Source of the DNA: Nelumbo lutea
Taxonomy: Eukaryota; Streptophyta; Magnoliopsida; Proteales; Nelumbonaceae
Direction of reading: 5' to 3'
NCBI GenBank assembly: GCA_022828595.1
Contig: JAKGHH010000005.1
Span: 51,331,655-51,395,654, forward strand
DNA: 64,000 nucleotides
Shown here one piece after another: positions 35,061-45,730 of this stretch. A program made the position numbers and the translations under genes. Position 1 is the first letter of the stretch. The number at the start of each line of letters is the position of its first letter. The notes under the pieces are model-generated. The model saw only the letters and a list, made by a program, of their open reading frames with translations, had not been told where the DNA came from and ran no database searches.

Positions 35061-36968
35061 TTAACTTGTCGCTACTCAACTCAACATTCGAGCTACCTCC
35101 AGCTCAGCCAAACTTAGTTCGGCTTCCAACAAAGAAAACTTCCAGCCTGGGATCCGAATCATCTGCCAAGCGAGAGCCGCTAGATTGCACACCATCAGTA
35201 TTATTATCAAATGCTTACAAAACTGAATCAGAGTATATATGCATAGTCATCCCAAACAGAACTTAAGGAAGGGAGGGATACCATAAGCTCTGTACATCAT
35301 TGTTTCACCTTTTGTTGCTTTCTCACCACATTCCCACTGTACCTGGTTTTGTTTTATCCAAACGGGTCACTTTAGTTGTTCTCCACACCACTTACACATC
35401 CTATGTTTATCTCCATGGAGGATGACACAGACAATGAAGGCCATCCATATCTAATAAGTGATGCTTTCAAATTTCAATGGACTCATGGTCCATTAATGGA
35501 GTGAACCCAACGTGGGTTTTCAAATTGCCGCTGATCCGGATGGTTCAACAAGGTGCCGACCAACATGTACGGTTTAGTCGTAGTTGAGATGACTGCGGAT
35601 CTCTTGCTCATGAGTATTTTGCCCACATCTACTCATAACACATTACTCCCGTGAATAAGAAACATCTCTTCGGTATAATATTATAGAGAAGATGCGATGT
35701 TCTCCATATATAACTGTGATAAACATGGACAGAGTTTGTATGGACAAGAAATGCAGACTCAGTTGAGATGGTCGTTACTAGTTACAATGGATGAACCGCC
35801 TTGTTGAGGAGTCAAACCAGTGGCCCAGAGAGCTTTCCGGTTTGACATCTCCATCAGTTTTAAAAGAGTCAACCATGAGCACTCAATTGACTTAAAAAGT
35901 TAAAAGCAGAAAAGCAAAAAAGTTAAAAATTGAAAAGAGAAATTCACTTTCCTGTATTAATTTTTGAGCCAATAAACGGTAAAAACGGTGGGATCTTCAT
36001 GGTTTACTCAACCAGAGCACTCCTCTTCTGATCACCACTGAAGTGGTCTCTATTCCCTTTCCCTGTCAACTCTGTACCACAATTCAAGCACTGGCAGCCA
36101 TATGAAGGAGAGAGAGAGAGAGAGAGGGTGATCTGTCTTTAGAACAGCAATGGTGGAGGGATAATGTGGGCAATCCTGTCCGACTCCGACAGGAGATTCT
36201 AAATTAATGTGTATAACTCCAATACTGAGAGGAGTGCTGGGTGCACTCGAAAATGTGGGGTACCCCAATCACCATGGGACACTTATCCCTCCGTGCAAAG
36301 TCGGGTCCCATGCATTACCCAATCACAGAGCCGTACCGAAGCAACTGCACACCTTGCTTGGAGCATCTCTTCAATTCTCCCTCTGCACTTGAACCCCAAT
36401 GCTTCCAAAATTTTACACAAACCAATTCTAACAAAGTTGCTTATTTTCATCTCAGACAGGTGTTAATGGGCTTGATTGGACTACACCTCATTCACAAGGT
36501 CCAACCCAAGGATCCGGTTCACAAAATCAAAAGGAGAAGTGCTTTTTTCTTTTTATTTAATGCCCATTTACTTTTTATAGTTCAATCCAATCATCCAAAA
36601 TCCTTCCGTTATCTATTATGGGCCCTTCTAGATCTGGGCCATGATGCCATGAATGGTTCGAGCTCAAGACCCTATCTACAAGGTGCCACGTGGAGGCAGC
36701 TGATGGCCCCAAACAAATAAGTATGACGTTCGAATGACGGCCCATGGCCCACACACTCAGCATTTATGATGAAGAAAAATAGAAGTGAAGAAATCAAAAT
36801 ACCAAACCAAACTCTCCTACTTGTCTCCCTCCAGCATGAACAGAACAGAATCCCGTTATTTGAAGTACCTAACGACGTTCCGTTACCCGCCGCCTTCCAT
36901 CACCCAACTCAGACTCAACTCTGATCATACCACCTTCTCTCTCACGTCAAATTCTCCCTCCTCTGCAC
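35061..36968. other. Upstream region of the XND1-like gene, no other gene recognised
   Basis: Short open frames only. A weak foldback-like structure may span about 35544-35819 (TCAACAAGG and its inverted copy CCTTGTTGAGG). An (AG)n tract occurs at about 36108-36126. The last several hundred bases would contain the promoter of the NAC gene; no specific factor sites are claimed. Confidence 0.45.
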
Positions 36969-36976
36969 TATAAATA
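36969..36976 (+). promoter_or_regulatory. TATA box of the XND1-like gene
   Basis: TATAAATA lies about 134 bases upstream of the ATG. That is compatible with transcription starting near 37000 and a CT-rich leader of roughly 100 bases. Confidence 0.65.
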
Positions 36977-37109
36977 TCAACCAAACCTACAATAACACCA
37001 ATCATCCAACACTTTCTCTTGTCGATCTCTAGACTTGCTTCTCGTTCTTCTTCTGCATCATCAATTCATCATAATTTTCTTCTTCTTTCTCTTCTGGGGT
37101 GAGAGCGAG

Positions 37110-37887
37110 ATGGGAGATGGAAATGTCAACCTACCTCCTGGTTTCCGATTCTACCCAACTGATGAAGAACTCGTCGTTCATTTTCTCTACAGGAAGGCGG
37201 CACTCCTGCCTTGTCATCCAGATGTCATTCCGGATCTCGATCTCTATCCTTACGATCCATGGGAGCTCAGTGGTCTGAAATTTCCTCCTCTTTTCTAGCT
37301 ATGTTCAATGACAACTCTAATTCTCATTTCTTCCTTTCTTTTGCATTTGGACTGTGCAGGCAAAGCGTTGGAAGGGATTAATAACCATTGGTATTTCTTC
37401 AGCCGAAGAACGCCAAATCGAATTTCTGCAAATGGGTATTGGAAGCCGCTGGGAGTTGATGAACCCATCTTCACAGGTGAGAGTAAGAAAGTGGGTATGA
37501 AGAAATATCTCGTCTTCTACCTTGGTGAAGCTCCGACGGGGATCAAAACCAACTGGGTAATGCAGGAGTACCGCCTTTCAGATTCTGGTTCCAGTAGTAG
37601 GTCCTCTAAAAAGAAAGGAAACTCAAAAATTGTAAGTAGTTTCGTTTGCCCAGAACGAATTTAATTTCATTCCAATCTAGCTCTATGCGTAAACTGGAAA
37701 ACCAAGCTTGGTTTCTGATTGCTTCATTCAGGACTCGAGTAGACTGGTCCTCTGCCGAGTCTATGAGAGGAGTGGTGGCTCTCAGGGGAGCTTCTGCGAT
37801 GAAGATGGAGATGGCACCGAGCTTTCATGTTTAGACGAAGTTTTCTTGTCACTAGATGATCTCGACGAAATAAGTTTGCCGAATTAG
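37110..37887 (+). CDS. XND1: XND1/NAC104-like NAC domain transcription factor
   Basis: A plant NAC transcription factor. Its closest relative in my reading is Arabidopsis XND1 (NAC104), a nuclear negative regulator of xylem vessel differentiation. Exons are 37110-37272, 37360-37631 and 37732-37887, all with GT-AG borders. Together they encode 196 residues, near the family length. The NAC domain starts at residue 8 ([19 protein letters not shown]) and continues through [28 protein letters not shown] and [11 protein letters not shown]. The intron positions are the usual NAC ones. The acidic tail ends [20 protein letters not shown], and LSCLDE at residues 176-181 is the LxCxE-like motif that in Arabidopsis XND1 binds the retinoblastoma-related protein. 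An in-frame extension upstream to 37035 would use TTG and is rejected; ATG at 37110 gives the conserved N-terminus. No defects are seen. Confidence 0.95.
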
Positions 37888-38133
37888 ATTGAGGGTTGGT
37901 CTACTAAAATGGGCAACTGTAATATTAACAAGTCTTGGTAAAACATTAGTAGTGGATGAACATATTTGAAATCAACTGTGAATTGTTTTCTTCTCCTTTT
38001 CATCACTGAGATGGGATTTTTACGTGCTTGGCTTCTTGGGGGAGAAGAAGGGTAAACGTGGGAGAAGGGGTGGAGCCCAAGCAGCACTGTTAGGCTTGCT
38101 GTGCTTTGAGCAATCCTTCTTGGCTTTTAGCTT

Positions 38134-38136
<3 letters not shown>

Positions 38137-38180
<44 letters not shown>
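38137..38180. repeat. (TC)n microsatellite
   Basis: About 20 uninterrupted TC dinucleotides about 250 bases after the NAC stop codon, possibly in the 3' UTR. Such a tract is likely to vary in length between individuals. Confidence 0.95.
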
Positions 38181-38183
<3 letters not shown>

Positions 38184-40634
38184 CTGCTTTGATGGCCTTT
38201 GGTGGTTGTCTTGTGTCACAAAGGTAAGGAGCAATTCTTGTTTGTTTTTCTTTTTTTTTTTAATGGGTTCCTGCTTAGGCTAGCATTTCGTCATGGGTGT
38301 TGTAAGCTTTCACACGTGAAGCAAGTTTACTCATGTCTGTATAAAAGTTCGGATCTACCCAAAAATGGAAAAAAAAAGGAAATTTTGATTAAGGGCTCCA
38401 TGTTCATACGCATCAAGATGTGTGGCTTTCCAGTTTATGGATCAAAAAATTAAAAACATTTTGAACTGAAAAATGGGTGGGAATTGAATAGGAAAGGTCC
38501 TGATTTCACCCTATTAATTGTAGTAAATGAATTGTACTACTATCAAAATGTTGACGGAACGTTGATAGCTGATAGGGCATTAGCTTGGTTGAATAAAAAG
38601 ATGGGTGGAGAGGACCACCTTCTTATATGCCATATGTATAGGATCTAGTAGTAGTGATGATACCAGCAAAGTGAATTCAATGATAGCAGCACCTGATATA
38701 TCACTTCATCAGAGAGGGCAGTTTTGTCATTTTGGGCGTCAACAGTGTTATCCTTAAACCATGGTTAATTAGAATAATATTATTCGTTGCTTAATAAGCT
38801 ACTAACCTCCAGGCATCCTAATCATCTCACCCATACAAACAGGAGAAACACAGGGTTTTGGGGTCAAATCAAATACATGCATGAAATGGGTTGGTTCATG
38901 GTGGGCAACTGAATTCTTTAATCAGAGCTTCCTCTTTTCACACCTTGAAAATGGAAAGACGTGAACGTATGACTGATTCTTTTCTTACATCTTAATTGTG
39001 ACAGAAGCCAACCCCATTACTTAAGTGTGGTGGGTTTGAGGACTTTGCTTGAAACGACGAGAGCAAATTGCAAGGCTGCTATGATTGCTAAGAAACATGG
39101 CCTTGGCTCTATCTCAACTTGCTTATAAAGCTTAGTGTTTGATGCAGACACTAAAAGAGAGAGAGAGAGAGAGCGCCCACTCTCTCCTTTTTACTTGCTT
39201 AGTTATTTATATATAGCTAACTATAGAAGGTACTTATTAATATATTGACTTAGTGAGAAACTAACAAAATTGTTGGGCCAAAAGGTGGAAGGAAATTATG
39301 TTAATCCATGCAACCATAACTAGGTCAAGCAAACCCTGTTTGGGTCAACACCCACTTAGATAAGAGGGAAAAGCTTTACAGCAAATGAATCATCCGTAAC
39401 AGATAAGTGGTCCTAATTAAAAAAGATCATTTGTAGATACAAGAACTAACGGTCTGACTCTGACCCGGCCCCCAGCTAATATGACCAACCCAATCCCCAC
39501 CTAAAACATTGTCGGAGTTTCTCCGGCCAAATTTATCCTCCCCATGCATCTGAATTAATGGGTCGGGTCAGTCACATGAGACAAAACTGGATGGATGGTT
39601 AAGGACCAGCCCAACTCTGACCTGGATCCAATAGGGACTGTCAAATGGATCCTAAGCCCGGTGAAAAGAGGGCTAGTTCGTTGAATCCTTTCGCTAGGAA
39701 ACAGCTAGCTCTGGCTCAGGGTGATAGAGTCGTCTAGAGATATATGCAGCTTTAATTAACGGTTTAGAGAAGAAGCCTGAACAGTCCATGACTCTTCAAT
39801 GCAGCAGAATAGTTGGAAGTTGGGACCATAAATGGCTGAACCTCAACCATCTTTATTCAGTATTCAGAAATCAGACAATGGCAGTCAGTTTCTAGCCCCA
39901 AATCCTTGCTAGATGTTCAAAGTAAAACCTTTCTTGTAAGCAGCTTTCCACTAAAGAAATTGAAACTATCAGGTGCAGAAAACGACTAATCACTGGACTA
40001 ACGTAGAATGGCAGATCTAACACATGGCAATTCCAGACTCATGAGGGTCTCCCATCTGATGGATGTCTCTAGATTGGTCACATCATTCATCCACGTGAGA
40101 TAACAGAAGGTTGTTTGAGGCTTGACCCAATTGGGCTATCCTTAATTTATTTCCTATTCGAAGTGGGGTGTGGGTTTTCCAGTTGGGTCAACGATGGCCC
40201 AGAAATCTATACTGTGGAACCAAACTTGGGGGCCCAAAAGGGGTTCTAATGCATAGGCACCTAGAGAATATAATAGTAAGGAATAGGAAAATAGACTGAG
40301 AAAGTGAGAATTCGTTGGCAGCATGCTGGTTGCTTGCATTTGAAGAAAAAGCCCATAGATAGCTAGTGTTGAAGAAGCCATTCCAGGAGCTATTGGAGAT
40401 GAGGAAAAGAAGGAGGAGGTTGAGCAGATTTTTTTTTTGCAATTTGTTGTCGGAGGTATAAATCGCCAGGTCAGATCAGAAAGTTAAGTTTTCGATGGGA
40501 ACTTCAGCTCAAGTGTGCATTTGAAAGAGAAGTAGACAATAAGTATGGAAAAGTAGTTGATCCAAACAAAATCATACTTTTGAGGCCCCAGGACTTCTTT
40601 GGCTTGACGAGTTATTGGGTGGCACATAGGTTTT
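38181..40634. other. Intergenic DNA, no gene recognised
   Basis: No supported coding frame on either strand. A short (GA)n tract lies at about 39154-39172. No terminal repeats were identified. Confidence 0.5.
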
Positions 40635-41003
40635 GTAGGTGTTTGGCATTGGTGTTGATAAAATGGTGTTGTGTATGTTTGAGTTGTAAGTACTGTTTTT
40701 TGTTTGGAAATGGTGCTGCCATATAGGCTATATTTTTTGAGAAAAAACATTGGTTTTGTTTGGTTCCAGTACTGTAGAATCATTTTCAACATTCGTTTAT
40801 ATTATCCAACGTCCAAGATGATGCCACATCATTGCACCACTGTCAGAAACATGTTATTTTCCAAGAAAATATTGAATTTGACGTTTCTCTATACCACACT
40901 TTGACCAAATATGAGATCGTCTTCTAAAGAACCACTTTTTCTGATGTGGCACCCACGTGGCACAGTTTTCTCAAAAAAAATGGCATTGATGCCAAACACC
41001 CTT
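40635..41003. mobile_element. MITE of the GTGTTTGGCAT family (inverted copy)
   Basis: The ends GTAGGTGTTTGGCATTGG and, reverse-complemented, AAGGGTGTTTGGCATCAA are inverted. The interior is homologous, in reverse orientation, to 19688-20061: TTATCCAACGTCCAAGATGA here is the complement of the core there. No clear TTA duplication remains. Confidence 0.65.
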
Positions 41004-41335
41004 TCATAATTCAGCTCAGAAGCTGTACAACATTGCAAGGAGAGGTTTCATAATAGAGCGCTATTCTTACATGTAAGATGGATCCGCAGGTTTTGATAAA
41101 ATTTGGGAACTAAGAGCATAAGATCTCTGTTGCAAGGAGAGGTTTCATAACAGAGCATAGGTCGAATTAGTTCTACTTGCAGCATCTTAAAATTACATCT
41201 TTTTGGGTGCCTGGTGGAGGGATTAGCGGTAACTAGGTGCTGGGAATGATGGCCTAATGGGACGATGAGATGCCTTGAATAATGTTGGAGTCCTTACAGA
41301 GAGGAGAAAGCGTCTGAACCTGGCACAAGGAGAAT

Positions 41336-41368
<33 letters not shown>

Positions 41369-41416
41369 AAGAGAGAGAAGAAGAAGAAGAAGAAGAAGAA
41401 GAACAAGAACAAGAAA
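41336..41416. repeat. (GA)n / (AGA)n microsatellite
   Basis: A GA-repeat passes into AGA triplets and then AAC/AAG variants. Any open frame through it is compositional. Confidence 0.9.
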
Positions 41417-41849
41417 AAGGAGGTTGCATGGAGATTGAGACGATGACATAAATAAATTGTTACTTTTACACTGATGGAGAGCTCGAGAGTTTTTTACATT
41501 GATTTTTTTATGTAATTTTCACATTAATTCTTGATGTAAAAGTATGTCTAAATGCACTTTTACATCGGTTATCATTCTTATTTACATTCCATCCAAATGC
41601 ATACAAAAGTGAATCAGAGTGTAAAACTATACCAGACTAGGTTTTACACTACAAACAAATGTAGCCTAAATTGTTTTTTAATCCCATTTTACTCCTTGAT
41701 CTTCACTCTTTCCTCGTCACTTAAATCTCTTTGACAAACGAGCTGCAGCTACCTTGCATTCTCTCTCTTTCTCTCCTCCTCCTCCTTTTCACAAAATTAG
41801 AGAGAAGTTTTATATATCCTGGTCATTGCTGATTTGGCCATTGAAATAC

Positions 41850-42344
41850 TGACGCAGCGTGGAAGCAATGAGAACCGGAGCTGGCTATGCAAGCATCGGG
41901 CGATCGCTAGCTTCTAACGAAGAACACCAAATTCTCTAGGAGAGAGAAAAGGTGGCGAAAATAGGAAGAAGAGAACTCAAAGAAATTCTGAAAATATGAA
42001 GTATGAATTGATTAATAATTTTGGGAAAATAGCAGTATTTATAATTTGAAAATTGTAAAAGAACTAGGAAATAACAACTAGGATAGATCTAAATATCTAA
42101 TCTGATAGGATCGAACTCTCATTGGTTTGATCTCCACCATTCGATCTCCCTCGATCTGATCCATGCATGGATTATCTTGATCTTGGTATGAATCTTGAAT
42201 TATCTTGAATTCTTGAGTTTCCTTAGATCTTGGACTTCTTGAATTCTTGATAATTCTTGAAATCTTGAATTATCTTGGATGTACCCCTTCTCTCTTGCAT
42301 GGCCGCCTATGTGAGGAGATGGGTCTTGAGATGGGCCTCCATCA
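41850..42344 (-). repeat. Solo LTR of the gypsy family at 22.7-28.3 kb, with perfect 5-bp duplication
   Basis: On the minus strand it begins TGATGGAGGCCCATCTCAAG and ends GCTTCCACGCTGCGTCA, 495 bp with TG...CA ends. It is homologous to both gypsy LTRs, including the TATA region (ATTATAAATACTGC) and the CAAGA-rich U3. AATAC flanks it on both sides (41845-41849 and 42345-42349), and no internal retrotransposon sequence adjoins. It is therefore the product of recombination between two LTRs of one insertion. Confidence 0.95.
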
Positions 42345-44730
42345 AATACCAAAGTTAGTGGCATATTTTTAGGCAAAGAAGGTCTAGATGCTGCAACCCA
42401 TCAAAGATAAGTCCAAGTGCCCAGTCAACCATTATAAGCATATTTATGTTTTCCAAGGCTAACACCGGCAAATTCTGCAACCAGAAAGTTTGTCTAAGAA
42501 GAAATCTTATGGTTGTGGTGGAACTAATGTTACAGCTCCATCTTTAACTGGGCAATGCCTGATCTTTCTTTGATGGGGTTGTTTGACAAGTCTTTCTAAG
42601 TAGATCTTTCAACAATCTAGCAGACGAAAAGATGCACGGAGCTTTTAGGGTCTTCTCTTAAAGACCAAGACTGTTTGATTAGTGCTGTGATCTATTAGGC
42701 TGTTAAAAAAGGAGGAAAAACTATTTTTTGTGCATAAAAACCAAAAAAAAAAACTTAATTTGAAGCTTCCTAATTAACATTTTTTTAGTTTTTCTGTGTG
42801 CTTATCTTTAAGTCTTTTGGTTCATAAAATACCAAACGAGAAAGGACCATGTTTTAGTCTTTTGAACTTCTTACAGATGGAAAGGCACACCGAAAAGACA
42901 TGTCAAACACCACCTTAATAATTTTTTGGAATCTCAAAGATTCATGCATAGGTGGAAGATCACCTTGGAGCCCTTTAGTGTTCTACACGCAATCTCATTA
43001 CACCTGACAACAACGTAAGCTTTGTCATTTCAGCAATGTTGAGATCAACCGTTTCTCCTTAAAGAACAACACCAGTCCCTTGGACATCGCTAAATCGCTG
43101 CCCATCTCACCATTGCTCATCCACCTTGGCCTTTTTCACAATTTGTTATATAGTCAAAGGGAAATTTTTGAAAATTTATTGATTTATCAAAACAAATACT
43201 TTTTCAAAATTTATTGGGCAGTTAAGGGTTTAATTAAATAGTTTTTTAAGGTATATATAAATAGGTTTTGAAACTATAAGGTATTTTCTGAACTTATAAA
43301 GAATATGCAAGTATTTATGCCTAAAAATTAGGGATGCCCAGACTTGAAAGTTTGTGACCAAAACTGCAGGTCATCCCTTTTAACTTATAGAGAATATGCA
43401 AGTATTTATGCCTAAAAATTAATTTGTAACCAAAATACAAAAACAACATTAATGTATTATATAAAAAAATAAAACAATGTTTTTCAGATATATGCTAAAT
43501 AAGATAAAATATACCTGGCTTTTTACTTGAAATCACTAATATGAAGTAGGGGTGAGCAAAAAAAATCGAAAAACTGAACCAATCGAAAAAATCGATCGAA
43601 ACCGAACCAAAAAATCGGTTAACTGAATCGATCGGTTCGGTGATTTTAAAAAACTGAAGGTATTGGTTCAGTTTTGGTTAACCAATTTAAAAAACCGGTG
43701 GTTAATCGAACCGACCGGTATACATGTTTTTGTATATATTTTGTATATATTATATGTATTTTATATATTATGAATTAATAAATATGTATTATATATAAAT
43801 ATATATTTATAATATATTATATATTATTTATTATTTAAAATATAATATTTTATACATATTTATAATTTTTATTATATATTTATATTAAGAAAAATGCTGA
43901 ACCGATCTGTTACAATTGAAGGGCATCTGTTTGTTCTATAGTTGCATAAATTCTGAAAGTAATTAATTATCAGAATGAGTTGAGTCCATTTGGAAATAAT
44001 TTATGAAAATCACAATTTTAATCGAAGGAACGATAGTGGTGTTTAGAAATATTTGGTGGAAATCATTGTATTAGAATAACGGTAATATCCATGTAGTAGA
44101 CAGGGAAGATAACATAGAGTAAGAGATGGAGAGTTGAAGAGAAGAAAAGAGCTCTGTTTTTTCGAGAAAAAATAGGTTATATCTTAATCGAAGTAAAATG
44201 GTAGAAGGAAATCAAACGCTAAAGAGAGAAAGAGAGAGCACTGGTTGCCGGAAACCATGGCAGCTAGGCCCACTGTGATTGCACCATATATCTATTTGGG
44301 TTTTGGAGCTCAAAAAATAAAGAAGAATTAAAAACAGTTGAAAAGGTCACAAGGAGACAACCATCTATTTGAAAATATCACCGGAAGCTTGGACGTTGCT
44401 ATTGGGCAGAGGAAGCGGAGAAAACAGACAACAAACTCTTTTAACAAGCCCGTCCGATACTCTTTCCCTTCATTTTCTCACTAGAGTGCGAACCCGAATC
44501 CCAGTTTTTGAGAAAGTACGTTCCCCTTTTTTCCCATCCCATTTCCGTGCGTCACACAAAATAAACATGGGAAAGTGGAATATTTTAGGAATATTCTATC
44601 TTTCCCACCTCTGTCTAGCAAATCAAACAGAGCCATAGGGTTTCAAGCGCTCTTTGCACTCATCAAGAAAATTAGTATATATTAATTCAAAATTTCACCT
44701 AAAAACATGTAGTTTAGCTTTTGTATAGAG
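42345..44730. other. Intergenic DNA with a MITE end
   Basis: No gene recognised. TAGGGGTGAGCAAAA at 43547 looks like the left terminus of a hAT-like MITE and is followed by AACCGA / CGGTT-rich sequence to about 43720. No right end was found before the TA-rich tract 43730-43880. Scattered homopolymer and (TA)n stretches occur. Confidence 0.45.
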
Positions 44731-44990
44731 CATGGTTTTTAAAACCGACCTAGCGATTGAACAGGTCAGGGGTCCAGTTATTGGGTTGACCATTCGGGTC
44801 AAACGGTTGGACCATTCCGACAAAAAAAATTGAAAATAAAATCATTCAAACAATTCAAACAATTAACCCGATGGTTCAGTGGTTTGTTGACCAAAATCAA
44901 TGATTTTGGGGAAAAACAGAACCAGTCAAATGATCAGTTTCTGGCTTTTTCAATCCGACTGTCCGGTTCAATCCGGTTTTGAAAACCATG
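44731..44990. mobile_element. MITE of the CA(A/T)(G/T)GTTTT family, 260 bp
   Basis: The ends CATGGTTTTTAAAACCGACC and, reverse-complemented, CATGGTTTTCAAAACCGGAT are inverted. Flanks GTATAGAG and ATCTAGAG agree at 6 of 8 bases, a decayed duplication. It has the same length as the copy at 34082-34341. Confidence 0.85.
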
Positions 44991-45554
44991 ATCTAGAGCA
45001 CGAAATGGAGTAGGTATCCAAATTCTAGTCCAGATTCATAGCCATATTTAATTGGTTTGACTACTAACAAAGATTCACTAAAAAAAGAAACAAACAAAAA
45101 AATTTCCACTAAGGCTTAGTTTGGAAGGAATACAATCTTGTATTTTGTATTTTTTATACTATACATTTGAAGTGATCCGGTCCCAACCCATTTGACGCCC
45201 TATTGTTGGCTTAGATTGTCACTTCTTTGAAAGTTTGAAGAACATGCAAATTGAACTAATCACTTTTACTCCTATTCTTGGATGTTAAAAGCTGTCTTAT
45301 GGAAAAGTACAAATTAACCTACTCAAAAATAGGGAGGCGTGATCTTATTATTTCCCATGAATAGGACCATTTTCTAAAGTTTTTTAGACAAATTGAAGGT
45401 CCTTATTGGCTCAATTTGAAGGTCTCATCTTGATTGTATCTTAGACTTAAAAAGTGATTCCCACCTTCATCAGGGTTGGGAAGATCCTAGGGTTTGGGGT
45501 ACAAGTTATCCTCTTGTGTTGCCTCATGGCATAAAGATATGCCTGAAAGAGTTT

Positions 45555-45730
45555 GGATCTATTCCTCATAAATCACTTCTCACACCAACCTTACAACACA
45601 TCTTAGTCTTACATCGGGAATATCTCTCATGATTTGTATTGTTATTTATGGGGAGATGTTCGTAATACAAGGTGGGATATAGCTGTGAGGTCAGTGTGAG
45701 ATGCGCCCTGTGAAGAGCAAATCCCGATTC
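45555..45730. repeat. Imperfect foldback element
   Basis: The left half (GGATCTATTCCTC...GGGAATATCTCTCATGA) and the reverse complement of the right half (GAATCGGGATTTGCTCTTC...GAACATCTCCCCAT) align through most of their length. The wording is shared with the better-preserved foldback at 48452-48623, so the two look like one family. No duplication was found. Confidence 0.5.

Noticed and set aside
36241..36720. 159-residue open frame upstream of the NAC gene
   Set aside because: No recognisable domain, overlapped by other frames of similar length and by low-complexity FFFLF sequence. Treated as chance.
37035..37109. In-frame extension upstream of the NAC start
   Set aside because: It would begin at TTG and add a hydrophobic leader absent from NAC proteins. 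ATG at 37110 gives the expected start of the NAC domain.
41223..41429. Serine/leucine-rich minus-strand frame
   Set aside because: It is a translation of the (GA)n/(AGA)n microsatellite.
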